This document shows, in pieces, positions 21,098 to 33,542 of a stretch of 64,000 bases of DNA. The DNA lies in contig CP075493.1 of NCBI GenBank assembly GCA_021613535.1, forward strand, positions 17,174,001 through 17,238,000, written 5' to 3'. A program made the position numbers and the translations under genes. The stretch comes from Adineta vaga. Its lineage: Eukaryota > Rotifera. Below the pieces are notes generated by a model. That model saw only the letters and a program-made list of their open reading frames with translations, was not told where the DNA came from and did no database searches. Within the stretch, counting starts at the first letter, position 1; each line of letters begins with the position of its first letter.

Positions 21098-22285
21098 ATG
21101 AAAGCTGCACTCTATTCAAAAAATTCTACTGATGGTATCAGACTTGCCACTGTTCCGCGTCCAACATTATCATCAACAGTGTATGATTCGACATCTACTA
21201 CTATTGTTCGTTTTGTTCTCTTCAAAATAATCAATAGTGTATTCGTTTGCATTGGTTATTTAATGTGCCTATTACGTTGGCTAATTCCAAGTATTCCAGG
21301 TCCTTATGGAGAAGTTGCCGATCGTCAATGGGTATTATGTCGCGTACATTGTGGTGGAGTTAATCCAGTAGATGCGAAATTTCTTTACGGAGATAAATTA
21401 CCTCACTTCTGTTTGCCTCTAGTAAAATGGTTTGTTGAAGATCGAATCTGTGGCATTGATTTTAGTGGTGTAGTTATAGAAGCTCCTTCAGGATGTGGAT
21501 ACACAGCAGGAGACGCAGTTTTTGGAACAATTCCTCCATTCTGTGGTTCATTTGCAGAATATGTACGTGCACCAACAGATTTCATTAGTCATAAACCTAA
21601 GAATATGTCGTTTGCTGAAGCATGTACAATTCCTTTAGCTGGCTTAACCGTCTTACAAGCATTTGAAGACAATAATTTAACGGATGGACAACATGTTCTA
21701 GTTCTAGGTGCGTCTGGTGGAACTGGATATTGTGCTGTACAAATAGCAAAAATAAAAAAAGCAAGAGTAACTGCAGTGGCTGGTTCACGAAACGCCGAGT
21801 TTGTTAAGAATCTTGGTGCAGACGAAGTTCTCTTCTATGATTATTCTGTAGATATTTTAAAAGATTTACATGCTGCTAGATCCATTTATGGTCCATTTAA
21901 TTTAGTCTTTGATTCTGTATCTTCTCATGATCCACAAGATTCGAATTTTGCTTATGAAACTCGAATCCGTAATTCAAAGCCGAAATTACTTACTGGAATG
22001 TATATTTTGATTGGAGGTGTCGTAACCGATTGGATACTTGCACATATGAAACGATTTTTTGGTATCGATTGTTTTACCAAGGGTAGACAACTATTCTGGG
22101 TTAGATTTCCGAATAGTGCTAAGAGACTCGAATTACTTCGTCAATTTTGTGAAGCCAATCAATTGAAAGTTACAATAGCCAATCGTCTTCCATTTACAGA
22201 AGATGGCATTCGAGAAGCATTTCGATTGCAAATGACTCGTCGTACTGTAGGCAAAATAGTTATTGAAATCGTGTCTGAAAAGTAA
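21098..22285 (+). CDS. medium-chain NAD(P)H oxidoreductase with a membrane-like insert (395 aa)
   Basis: Quinone-reductase/RTN4IP1-like member of the MDR superfamily. The N-terminal GroES-like part has MKAALYSKNSTDGIR, VHCGGVNPVDAKFLYG and GIDFSGVV. The Rossmann motif GASGGTG lies at about residue 203, followed by VQIAKIKKARVTAVAG, and the C-terminus is typical (FRLQMTRRTVGKIVIEI). Zinc ligands are not evident, as usual for the quinone-reductase group. Residues about 36-63 form an added hydrophobic segment (FVLFKIINSVFVCIGYLMCL) between the first strands, which could anchor the enzyme in a membrane. Single exon; start at the first ATG of the open frame. Confidence 0.8.
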   Translation: MKAALYSKNSTDGIRLATVPRPTLSSTVYDSTSTTIVRFVLFKIINSVFVCIGYLMCLLRWLIPSIPGPYGEVADRQWVLCRVHCGGVNPVDAKFLYGDKLPHFCLPLVKWFVEDRICGIDFSGVVIEAPSGCGYTAGDAVFGTIPPFCGSFAEYVRAPTDFISHKPKNMSFAEACTIPLAGLTVLQAFEDNNLTDGQHVLVLGASGGTGYCAVQIAKIKKARVTAVAGSRNAEFVKNLGADEVLFYDYSVDILKDLHAARSIYGPFNLVFDSVSSHDPQDSNFAYETRIRNSKPKLLTGMYILIGGVVTDWILAHMKRFFGIDCFTKGRQLFWVRFPNSAKRLELLRQFCEANQLKVTIANRLPFTEDGIREAFRLQMTRRTVGKIVIEIVSEK

Positions 22286-23394
22286 TGAAAGTTTAGAATA
22301 AAATAATTTCTAATTAAATTTCCTTTTTCGAAAATAATTTCCATTGTGCATTAGCATTAGTTTAGTGTGAAAGTGCAAGAAAAGATGAGTGTATGGTCTT
22401 ATCTCGAACTATCATCCTCAAGAACGATTGAAAATAGTTATTAATCGGAATAATTTGATTGTTTTTTTTTTATTTCGATATATTATTCTATTGTAATAAT
22501 AAAGTAGATGATGATTAAATTGAAAGGTTGTTGTATGATATTTTCAATATAAAACATTAAAAATCGCAACTTTCTTTTCAAGATTTTTACATTTAATTTA
22601 ACTGCTGAAGAATTTTTCAGGAAAATACACTATAGTGTTTTTACGGGTTCTCATTAATAAGATTAACTACAGATTTGAAACTTTCAGAAAGATTCATCTT
22701 TAAAAAATGAGGAAACGATAACTTTCAAAATTTATTTCAGAACTTCTGGGTCACTCTTTATATTCGTGGCCATTTCAATTTCAATTATCTGAACATCTTT
22801 CATCGACATTTCAAAAACCAAAATCTCATCTTCATATTCAATACAATTAAAGGTAAAATAAATAAACTCAATAATTATTTTTCCGATTGTGAAAACGTTA
22901 TAAACTCCTCGATATATTCATTTATCTCGCCCTGTAGATAATAATCTATTACATATCAAAATAATAATTTTTTGAGATAAATCTAGTGTTATCGTTTTCA
23001 TGAATCAATTGAATTGATATCATTAAAGTGATCATCTTGAGGGTGGGTGTGGGTGGTTAGTGACAGTGGCTTGCACGCATAAACACCCACACTCACCCTC
23101 GAGATGGCACAACTTAAGTGAAAATCATCGATATGTATAAATTATTTTTCAACTGCTTCCTATGAACTGTAAGATATTCTTTTGAATTTATACAAATGAA
23201 AAAGCATGTCGATCTTTCAGTCGAAAATTAATGAAAAACTATTGTAGATTAGAAAATAATTTAGCAGATTTTCGAATCATGCTGCTCTCTCTCACGTATA
23301 GATTTAATACTAATGAAAAAGTATAAAAGAAATCGAGTTTGATATCATAGAAAATTTAGCATTTGAATTTCTTACCAGCAGTATTATTCAATTC
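22286..23394. other. intergenic, one fold-back repeat
   Basis: AT-rich and without a supported gene; contains the telomere-like fold-back at 23036-23103. Confidence 0.5.
23036..23103. repeat. telomere-like fold-back, 68 bp, well preserved
   Basis: CTTGAGGGTGGGTGTGGGTG at the left and CACCCACACTCACCCTCGAG at the right. The inverted symmetry extends outward to CATCTTGAG/CTCGAGATG. Confidence 0.85.
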
Positions 23395-23770
23395 TAGAAA
23401 TGTCTGGATTTCTTCATTGTATCGATGCAGTGACATATATATTTCCATAACTATCAAAACTCAACGTTGTTGGACTGTTCAACTGATTGGGCATTGAACC
23501 AGTGTGATTGTAACATTGAACGATGTGTTTCCTGCCACTATAATAGCCTGATTTTATCCTAATAGAATAGGTTGAACTCGATGGTTGTTACGATCTGCTA
23601 CGTATAAATCCGAATTGGTATCAAGAAAGATACTTCGAGGTTCATCCAACATATCTGGAGTAGATCCTGCAGTACCTGTACCAGTATTTGTATCAATGAA
23701 AATATCATTTGGATACGAATCAGTCGTGTTATAATATGTAAAAGTTGTACCATATTGCATTGGAATGAAA
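23395..23770 (-). pseudogene. NHL-repeat gene fragment
   Basis: NHL repeats form beta-propellers. The minus frame gives GTTFTYYNTTDSYPNDIFID, then GSTPDMLDEPRSIFLDTNSD and LYVADRNNHRVQPILL, followed by an in-frame TAA at about 23554. Beyond the stop NQAIIVAGNTSFN can be read, then a frame change leads to SPTTLSFDSYGNIYVTAS. The parts are in the right order for one propeller, but with a nonsense codon and a frameshift. No signal peptide or start is found upstream. A relic of the family that also occurs at 29345-32262. Confidence 0.6.
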
Positions 23771-24364
23771 CTTTCAGTCGATCATACGAAAGTGCTAAAA
23801 GATAGAACAGAAATACATGACTAAGTAGATGATAAAATTTCGATAAATATTTATTGATGTCTTACTCGAAATTTGTTTCATAACCATCAAAATCATAATC
23901 CAAAGTTTGAAAAGATTATAGAGATCTTCATCGAAAATCGTTACACTTTCTTTCACAATGAACACGCAATAGCAAAATAAAACAATTAACTTTACTTGGA
24001 AAACTGAATATGTCAAAATTGTAATGAATCCAACAACTATTCACTGTTTATATTCTCTACTCGCCGACTTCTTTTCTTTTATTAGTAATCAATAATGTAT
24101 GTGTCCGGAAAAGGATCTTCTTTTCTACAATGTTAACTTTTTCCTGTAAATAAAATCAATTTTATTTGATCTTCGGTAGTTTTTTCTTTCTTTACAGAAA
24201 AAAATAGGCAATATTTTCAAATAAAGATGTGAGTTTTTATTGCGAATATGTAAACAAAAAAAAATTGAAATCGATACATTTTGTTCGTTTTATTTATTTT
24301 CAAAGTCATATTTGATAGAATTGTCTTTCATCTGAAATGTGAATAGAGGCTCATGTATTTTTTT
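23771..24364. other. intergenic, nothing recognised
   Basis: Low-complexity AT-rich sequence; no gene called. Confidence 0.5.
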
Positions 24365-27300
24365 TTATGATAAAATATCCAAAAGTCGTCGTATAGTCGT
24401 TTGATATCCAACTATAGATTTACGAAGTTCTTTTTTATAAAATTTTGATGGTATTACAAATATAAGAAAAGTAAGCATTACTGGAATAAATGAAACAAAA
24501 TATTCGGAAAGAAATAACCATGAATCATTCGTTGATTCCATACATTTTGATATATAAGAAATAATTAAACGTGGTAATGCAAGAATAACTAATGAAACAG
24601 GTGCTATAAATAAATGTTTATGTTCTCGATAATTTTCTTGTAAAACATCTTTAAAATTTCGTTTTTGTTGAATATTTGATTGTTGTTGAGATTCTTTTGT
24701 TATAAGAATAAGAGCTGAAATGAAATTAATAATAAATGGAACAAAAAATTGAAATGTATGTATAAAAGAATTATATGTTTGTAAACTCGATGATGAATAA
24801 GTTACAATACACCAAATTCGTTTTTCATTTTCATCTTCATCAAATTCATGAAATAAATGTCGATAAATGGGTTCATGAATAAATGTAAGAATATTGAAAA
24901 TGAAAAGAAATAAAATGATTAATTTGGCGAATTGTTTACTTTTCTTTTTAATAAAACGAGTACCTTGACTAATTGTTATTACTCGTTCACAAGCAACACA
25001 TGCATTTAACCATTGATCCATATGAAGACATATTCGAAGAAAATACATTGAATTTGTAAAAAGAATCGATTTGATACCGAATGCATTTGTATCAAAATAA
25101 AAATCCAGAATTTCAATCCAAGTAAAATTGTTATTATCAATGTTGTTATTGATGAACCTAATAAATATAAACCACAACCAGTTGTACGTAAATTGTTATT
25201 TTTAAATGTTATCATCGTAAGTATTCCATTATATAAATCTATGATGAGAAAGATAAGATTTAAAATAATACTTATTTTAATAATATTTGATTGATTAAAT
25301 AAACTAATTAATGGTTGAATATGATAAGCTAGAATTGTATCAATTGATAAACTATGTCCATTTGTATTAAATTGACATCGTTCTCCATAAAAACATGAAT
25401 GACAAAGACATGTTGATTTTTTCAAACAGTTTGATCCAATTTGAAAGCATTGACCATCATTAGCACATTCATTTTCTCTTGAACAACTACCTTTCATTGT
25501 ATGATTAAATTGAAAACAATTACTTAAACGTTGTCCATTATAATAATAATAACATAGACATAAATGAATATCATCATAAAAACATGAAATATTTAATTTA
25601 ACATTTTGACATAGTAAATGATAATATTTCATACGTCGAAGAAGATAATATTGTACAATTGTTTGATTAAATAATTCATTTATATGTGGACAACGATCTG
25701 TTAATTGAACTTGTTTAATTAATTTTATTTTATCAAATACATTATTTTGATTAGCAAGTAAATAAAAATTCTTTTTCAAATCTTCCATAAAAATAAGATT
25801 AAATAAATCCGACCAATAAATATTAGTTGAATATTTCATAGATAAAATTGTTTTAAATGTAGTAAATCGTTTTTTTACAAGATTTTTTCAATATGAAGAA
25901 AATGAATAAATATTGTTTTTAATAAAGAAATTTTTTTTTCAAATGATAAATTAATTTTATTATCTTCATATTCACAATAGTCACCACTAAAACCTTTTGA
26001 ACAAAGACATGTACACGGGTTTGTTGAATGTTTATTTAAATCAGGTAGAATACATTGACCATGATTATTACATATTCTCTTACCATTTAAACTACATATT
26101 CTCTCATCGATAAAACATCGAGGTCCAAATTTATGCATAGGACAAATACATATCGATCGATTATAAGCATCAATACCAAGACGTAATGAATCCGATGAAC
26201 ATACACAATTAATAATCGATGGAATATTACAATATTGTCCATACCAACCAGAATAACATTGACAGAAACTTTTTTCTTGTTCACTATTGAAATATTTCAA
26301 ACATTTTCCATGAATACATCGATGATTTCTCGGACAATGTTGACTATTAAAATCAGTTGGTGGAATATCAATTGTTAAATTAAAACGATGAACAGGTAAA
26401 AATAAATTTCTTATTGGAAACGATAAACTTCCACGATAATCGAATGTATTTTTTTCATAAATATCAATATGTATGAAATAATTCTTTTCTTGATCTTTTC
26501 TTCGTGTTGAATAAAGTAAATAATAAAATGATATTAATTGACAATCTCTTACAAATAAATAAGTTAATTGAATATGTGAATGAATAGTTCTTTCATTACT
26601 ATTATCAATAAGTTGAATGATTATTTCAAATAGAGTTTGTCGAGAATCTAAAAATGTTTGAAATTTAACAGATAAACTTACACGTTGATTTTGAAATTCA
26701 CAATGTGAACCATAATAACTTGGTGGACAAACACATATTAATTTTGATTAATTCATCCTGATTTAACCAAATGTGTAAAAGAAGTCCACGATGGCATGGA
26801 ATTTTCTCCTCAGATGTCGATCGTTTCGATATTTTCTATAAAATATCGAATGAAGAAAAATAACAAATTCTAATGAGAATTCTTTATTACATACATTTTG
26901 TTCATCAACTGCATTCAGACAATCAATTTGATCATCATTTATTTTATTATTGGATAAACATATTAACTGTTTTGTATGAATGGAAATACATTGATATTCA
27001 TTAGAAGAACAATTTGATATCAATGATTTAACACAATGAAATTCATCTTCACTATTTACACAATTCCAAAATCTATTACAACGTGTATATAAATTATTAC
27101 ATGGCCAAAAATCACATTCACTTTCATCAATTTCATTCCGTTCATGAATCAATTTTGGTAATAATTCAGTATGTCGATTACAAATGGATTGAAATAAAAC
27201 AGGATGTTTCTTTGGTTGACGACTGTTTTTATCATTCTCACATAAATAATATATATATTCACCATCATGTGGATATAGATCCCCTATACTTGGTATTTCA

Positions 27301-28589
27301 TTATCATTAGAACAATCGATTATAGGATATATGAGATTTGATTCAGATGACTTGATTGTTGGGCGTGAATTATATTGTTTAAATATATTGTATACTGATT
27401 GTAAATATTCAATGTTAAGTGACCGCTTCCGATCAGAAGAAGATGGAATATTCCCACGATAGCATTTTTTACCATTAAATAATACCATTGAATTACTAGC
27501 AAAATAATCGTCATAAAGTGAATTATTATAACAAATATAAGGTTCTCGAAAACTTCCTTTACATAATTCAAATACATCAGTTTTCTCATAAGCAAAATAA
27601 ATATTATTAAATAGAATTGGAATAACTGGTATATAGAACATATCTGAACGATTATTTTCAATCCAATTTAGACATTCATTATCCCAACAGAAATTATTAC
27701 AATGCGAAGATAGAGACTTATCTATTATCGAAAGGAGACATATGAATGCTAACATACAATTAGACGATACAGAACCATCATTAATAGACAACATCGCTTC
27801 AAATAACCGCTCTTGACGTCCTCGGACGCAAGAACTTGTCAGAACTAAGTTATGACATTTTGCATCTTCAACTAAGAGAGTTGGTAGAATTCCTTCTTTT
27901 CTATCATTGGTATATCTTGTGTCTATTCGTTCATAGACTGGATCGTTAATGTCTACTTCAGAACAATATTCTTCATCAAATGGACCATTTAAACAATCTA
28001 CTTTTCCATTACAAACTTCAGTCCAATCCAAACAGACTTTCGATGAATAAAGATCACACTGGATAAAGATATAACAAGTCAATGTTTCTGAAAAAGGTTG
28101 GACAGCATAAAAATCTTTCACATAAACTGTTATATCATCACTATATAACTCTTGATTAAACTGATATTGACACATTGAACCAAATCTATTTTCTGTACAA
28201 TTGTAGAAAATTTCTTCTTTTATTTCATTACTTGATATTTCAAGGTTATTTAAATATAATTGATAATGTTCGATAAGATCAATTGGTGCAAACCAAGAAT
28301 ATAAATCTCCATTGCTTATATTTCTTTTAGAAAGTTCAGCAAAAGTAAAATTCGAAGTATAACCACTAGGTTTCACATGAAACTTTGGTGATAGTTCATT
28401 CATACAATAAGAAAATGATTCAAATGTTCTGATAGGTTTGTTTTCATCCAGATGAACATAGAAACAATCATAATATAGCGCATTCTTACCATTGTTATTT
28501 ATTACATCTGTATTATATAAATACAGATTAGGTATTGCAATAATCGAATGTAAAAGAATAAAATACAATGAATAAATTGCAGAAAACAT
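24365..28589 (-). pseudogene. LDLa/EGF/7TM chimeric receptor, four frame breaks
   Basis: A bdelloid-type receptor: signal peptide (MFSAIYSLYFILLHSIIA at 28589), then LDL-receptor class A modules (KVCLDWTEVCNGKVDCLNG; CDFWPCNNLYTRCNRFWNC; QIDCLNAVDEQNVC). EGF-like modules follow (CVCPPSYYGSHCE; CQCYSGWYGQYC; CSKGFSGDYC; CLCHSCFYGERC), and last a seven-helix domain with ICLHMDQWLNACVACERVI and IHEPIYRHLF, ending at 24365. These are collinear, but one reading frame does not hold. Breaks occur near 26870, near 26745, at an A-run near 25865, and near 25030, where a few residues before the ICLHMDQW helix are also lost. Four frame changes in 4.2 kb argue for a decaying gene rather than introns, as no GT-AG pairs fit. 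Confidence 0.7.
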
Positions 28590-29344
28590 TATTTCATTAA
28601 GAAATTGAGAAGAATCATTAGGCTTTATATTCTCTTCGTTTTCTATGACGTCAATTTTTGGTGAACTTTTTAGATAACAAGTATCGCATACGCAATAAGT
28701 TGATGTATTTTCCTGATTATTTTTTGTGATTAATTAAGGTTTTTCTCTGTCCTTATTAAGATCAATGTACAATTTTTATTGATATCTGATCATTCATGGT
28801 ATATGCACATGTTTCCACGGTTTTATTATTTAAAATAGAAAAAATATGTTAATTATTGCAAACTTTTTTTGGCGTTTATTTAAGCACTACTTCAAAATGA
28901 TCATCAGTGTCTATTGGATTCCTTTTCTGGATTAGTCGACTCATATATTTATTTCATTAGAAGAATTTTAATAAATAAGCAAAATAAATGTTCTGCGAAT
29001 AAAGATTTTTAAATATAAACCGCGAAAATAATTAACCATAGCATTAAAGATGGAACAAGAGTTTTTGTTGAGTGTGATACCATCGGTTTACTTGTTAAAA
29101 TCGCAGCATATTTTGTCGTTGTTTCTGATTCTTAAAAACATAAATCGAAAAAAAAATGATGAAATTTAGTTCTTGCACAGAAGCACGAACATCCGATGTT
29201 CGTCGAAAAACTCCTATTTTTATAGTTCAACATGTTTTCTGAGAAAGTTATATATGAACTTCTCGTCATACAAAATAGTATTATTGAAACAACATCTCAA
29301 GTAATAATACGAAATCTAACCATATATATTTTATCCCTTTAATC
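28590..29344. other. intergenic, nothing recognised
   Basis: AT-rich spacer between two leftward pseudogenes; includes a TGACGTCA-like site near 28649, upstream of the receptor start. Confidence 0.45.
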
Positions 29345-29515
29345 TTAGTATAGGGCTATGAAAAACACTCGGTCGACACTTACCACATGATCTTTCCGAA
29401 TAAAAAAATTTTTGAATTCGACGATTATTCGAATCAGCAACATAAATGTTTCCATAACTATCAAAAGCCATTTGTTGTGGTCCCAACAATTTATAAGACT
29501 CCCCATGTAACACTG

Positions 29516-29960
29516 AAACGCAGAAAAAACGCGTTTAGACGCGTTTAGTCTGCGTTTGAACGCGTTTAGTGTTTCAAATGATACATGTACCGCGTCTAAA
29601 CGCATCCTATGGGCGCGTTCGAACGCATTCCTAGTAGAAATGCGTCCAGACGCACATGAAACACAAACGCGTTTGGTTTCTATATCGCGTTTTTGCCCGT
29701 TTTCAGAGACGAAAGCGTTTAGACGCGTTTAAAGCACGCGTTCTGCTGCGTTTGGACTGAGAGAACGTTTAAACGCGTCTGAAGCACGCGTCGTGATGCG
29801 TTTGAATTGAGAAAGCGTTTAGACGCGTCTGATGTGTGCGTTCTAACGCGTTTGAACTAAGAAACGCGATTAAACGCGTTTGGAGTAGGGACGCGTTTCA
29901 CTGCTGTTGATATTCAAATGCGTTTTAGGGATAATCTGGATGATAAACGCGTTCAAACGC
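29516..29960. repeat. AAACGCGTTT-type minisatellite, left end
   Basis: At least fifteen palindromic ACGCGT-bearing words spaced by about 10-25 bp; strongly CpG-rich compared with its surroundings. Confidence 0.8.
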
Positions 29961-31254
29961 ATTTTAGATGAGAATGGATTTCGATAGAAAAGGTCTGAAA
30001 ACGACTTTTTGATATAAAGACAAACCTATGGCTTTAGAATAGATTTTTGCGTTTGTTTCAATCAGTTTGAGGGTTATTATTGATCAAATACGACGCATCA
30101 AATATTTTTATATAATTGTGTCATCTTAGAATAGAAGTTAATATCTTTATCATACAGACAATTTTATCTTTGTGTTCATTGAAATTCTGTTCTTTAGTCA
30201 GAAGTTTCAGTTTAAATTACGCAAATGAGGAAAACAAGTATTTAATTAAAAATACGAATCGCAGATGTAGAATAGACATAAAAATAATGATTTTTATACA
30301 CAAAAATTAAGTATAAATGATCTTTTAGCATTATTGATTGGAAAGAAAACCAATCAAATGTGCAAAGAAGTTTATCAACAAAATAGTAGAACTCAAGGAA
30401 ATAAAAGGTTTATTTATAAATAATATTCACATAATTCTCATTTTTCTTTTGTTTTTCATTTAATATTTAGAAAACAAAGAGTTTACTATTGTTATTATAT
30501 ATAAATAAATATATTTCGTTTTTGATCTTGTAGAAAAGAAAATATCAGATAATAATTATTCAGTTGTAATTATTTATATTATTGAATTTAATTTATATTT
30601 CATATTTTAATGGATCTTTTTACGAAATATTGTTAAAACTATAAGATTTTTGTTTACATTTGAATTAAATATAAAAAATAGAAAGATAAACTTATTTCTC
30701 CGTCGAAATAAATTTTTTTTCATAATAGTTCAAAAAAATGATTCTCGAATTTTTATGTTTTTTTGTATTATTAAAATTCGAATAAGATTCATATTTTTCT
30801 TAAATAATTCTATTTCATACTTCAATTACCTTATTTGTTTTCCAATATAGATCAAAATAAACTAAATATGAAAATATATACGAGTTTTGATAAAAGATGG
30901 TTTTTGTTATTGAACTAAATATTAATTAATTATCAATATCAGAAAATATGTAATCTAATCTAAAATACAATTCTTTGCTATAAAGACATTTATTATCTAA
31001 GTAGAATTGAATTTTAAAATGATATCTATATGTAAATGATAGTTCATCGAGCATATATGGCTCAATCGTAAGTCACTTGTTTTCTATTCACATGTTCATA
31101 TGTTCTAGTCTCGTTCATCGCACAAATCAAAATTAATTATGTAAGTCATAAAATATATTCTATACTATGCCTCTAGGATAGAGATGACCATCATGAGGTT
31201 CTGATGGTGACGTAGGTCAAATCTACGAGTACAAAAAAATATTTTTTTTTGCAA

Positions 31255-31470
31255 TTTTTTCGAAACGCGTCTGACGCGTCAGGTGTTTCATAAATTATTC
31301 GGATGCGTTTGAACGCGTTTTGTTTTCGAGTGCGTCTAAACGCATCTGTGAAACGCATCTGAACGCATCCTCGAAACGCATCTAGACGCATCAGATGTTT
31401 CATGTAGGACGCGTCCAGATGCGTTTATAAGACGCGTTTCGGATGCGTTTTCAAACGCGTTTATAACCAA
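31255..31470. repeat. AAACGCGTTT-type minisatellite, right end
   Basis: Same vocabulary as the left end (GACGCGTC, AAACGCATCTGAACGCATC), about 215 bp. Confidence 0.8.
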
Positions 31471-32262
31471 AAAAATTTCACATGGGTCTTTACCACCAGC
31501 TGCACATCCAAGTATACATCGAAAATCAAATGATCCACCACGAATAATACGATTATTATCTTGATCAACAATGTATAAATAACCATCACCATCAATGGTG
31601 ATCCCAGTCGGATTCTTGAGAATAATTGTAGGTTTGATCGATTTCTCGCCTACAACAGTCGTTGCATTCGTTTGTTCTGATTGAAACAACTGTATTCGAT
31701 TATTAAAACAATCAGCAACATACAAATTAGAATTGAGATCAACAAAAATTCCACATGGACCATTCAAGGTACGAGAAGACATGCCAGAAACACCAGTGCC
31801 AGCTATGGTAATTGGCATTGTGCCATTGTCACCTAACCATTTTTTCATAATTTTATGATGAGTATCTAATGAACAGTATAAATAGTTGCTAATATCAATA
31901 AAAAGAGCATAACATAATTCAGGAATATCCATCTGGTAATTGTAGGTTTGGGCAGGAGTGTTTGAACATAAATTTCATTATCATTTTGAACAAAAATTGA
32001 CTTTGTGATAACTGGAGTGGGTAACATAATTTTCGTGAGCTTAATCAAGTAATTGAACGAAACATAAATACCAGATAATTCATCTCCACCAATATAAATT
32101 GAGTTATTAGTTGTAATAAATATAGAATATGGACGTATGTCATCCAGTGTTGGAAAATTTGTTTCATACGAATTCCAGCTTGCTGATGCGCAAAGTTTTG
32201 GTTGATTAAATGACAAACCTTCATGAAATTTTCAAGAATATTTATCGTATTATGAACAAGAA

Positions 32263-33079
32263 GCAAAGTATCGGATTTTTTATTTACCGGACAATAGTCG
32301 GATCATAGAGAGAATTAAACATAATTTGAAATTCTCAATTGAAATCATTGTATTTCACAAGGAATGATGATCTCAAGTTGTTGCACTTTTTATAAAAACA
32401 AAATTGATTTTATTATCATTACTAAAATAGAAAACGGTAAATGAAAGGAATGTTCTCACCAGATATTTTAAAACTCAATAGTAATCAGAACGTGCTTTTC
32501 ACACACATACGACTAGAATCACTCATTTTCAATCGAAGTTTCGGAGAATGTTCTGATGGAAATCAAAATTTGTGTTACTACATATTCTCTTAGACAAAAA
32601 GTAAAAATTTTAATGAAAAATAATATCATATGTCGCATAAATAGAAAATATATTTATTATGTATTTAAGAATTAAATCCGGTAGAAAAAAGGTGTTTTTT
32701 CATTGATAAAAATAATATGTGCACAATTTATGTTCATATCAGTATTAATTGAGAGAAAACGAATTATAGAAACAAAACTATGCTCAGTCGCTTTTCTGTA
32801 AAAAGAGTTTCTGAATTTCAAAAAATGAATAATTGGTGGAAAAATTTCAGATAATAACAGAATATACAGATATACTAAATTGATATAGGAAAAATATTGA
32901 TACGAAATCGTGTCTTAGTCCAATTGGGTAAAATTGCCATCTGAATATTCTGAAAATATCTCACCAAAACCTTAACAAAAGGAGAGAAAGCATTACAGAA
33001 AGACGTCATTACACCAATGTTTTCTTACGTCAGTATAAAAGACAGTGGATTCGAGTATTTTCGGCTAATATTTGCTTAT
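32263..33079. other. intergenic, nothing recognised
   Basis: AT-rich; no gene, repeat or RNA supported. Confidence 0.5.
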
Positions 33080-33125
33080 AAGGGTGTGGGTAGTTCTCTT
33101 TTCTTCACCCACACCCACACTCTTA
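33080..33125. repeat. telomere-like fold-back, 46 bp
   Basis: AAGGGTGTGGGTAG at the left and TTCACCCACACCCACACTCTT at the right. Degenerate coding-like sequence starts at its right edge. Confidence 0.8.
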
Positions 33126-33542
33126 GATCATTGAATTTTGCAATTATCATAAAAATGATCTTTAACCAGAATTTGCTCATGATAATGATCCAAATAGGGA
33201 TATTTATGAACCTAAACGGTATAATGATTGTGAAGATTTCTGCTTGAAAAAATAGAACAATAAAATATTTTGTTTTATAGAACTGATGATATTAGTGAAT
33301 GAGATTTAAACTTTATACGACAATTTACTGTACAAGATGGGACAACTTTTTGTTCTATATTTCTATGCATATCAGAGTAGAATTTTCTTAGAATCAAATC
33401 ATCTCAAGAACAAGGGGAAATATTTAACATTTCATATGATCCACCATGTGATGATACAAATGTCATTTCCAATGAATTGGCGGATACATCTGCTTGTAAT
33501 GACATTGAAGTTACTAATGAAAATATGTCAACAAACCAATAA
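33126..33542 (+). pseudogene. decayed coding fragment of unknown family
   Basis: Plus-strand pieces in changing frames look like protein: FAHDNDPNRDIYEPKRYND (33150-33240), TDDISE near 33280, and FNISYDPPCDDTNVISNELA followed by DTSACNDIEVTNENMSTNQ to a stop at about 33542. Stops and frame changes separate them. The family is not recognised. It begins directly at the telomere-like fold-back. Confidence 0.3.

Larger units (their letters stand above)
29502..31486. mobile_element. 2-kb non-coding element with CGCGTTT-rich inverted ends
   Basis: Bounded by inverted CCCATGT...ACATGGG and flanked by a TC dinucleotide on both sides. Both ends carry minisatellite-like arrays of AAACGCGTTT/AGACGCGTC words (29516-29960 and 31255-31470). 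The central 1.25 kb is very AT-rich without a plausible ORF. It interrupts an NHL gene. I read it as a non-autonomous DNA transposon; the class is unknown. Confidence 0.65.
29345..32262 (-). pseudogene. NHL-repeat protein gene split by a 2-kb element
   Basis: Reading leftward: FNQPKLCASASWNSYETNFP and RPYSIFITTNNSIYIGGDEL (32216-31940), a frameshift near 31930, then ELCYALFIDISNYLYCSLDT, GPCGIFVDLNSNLYVADC, NPTGITIDGDGYLYIVDQ and SFDFRCILGCAAGGKD (31932-31487). After the inserted element the last blade resumes at 29501 with ESYKLLGPQQMAFDSYGN, IYVADSNNRRIQKF, followed by a possible splice donor. Removing the element (29502-31486) plus one copy of the 2-bp flanking repeat rejoins the blades in frame. 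The separate frameshift and the lack of a clear start show that it is no longer functional. Confidence 0.65.
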
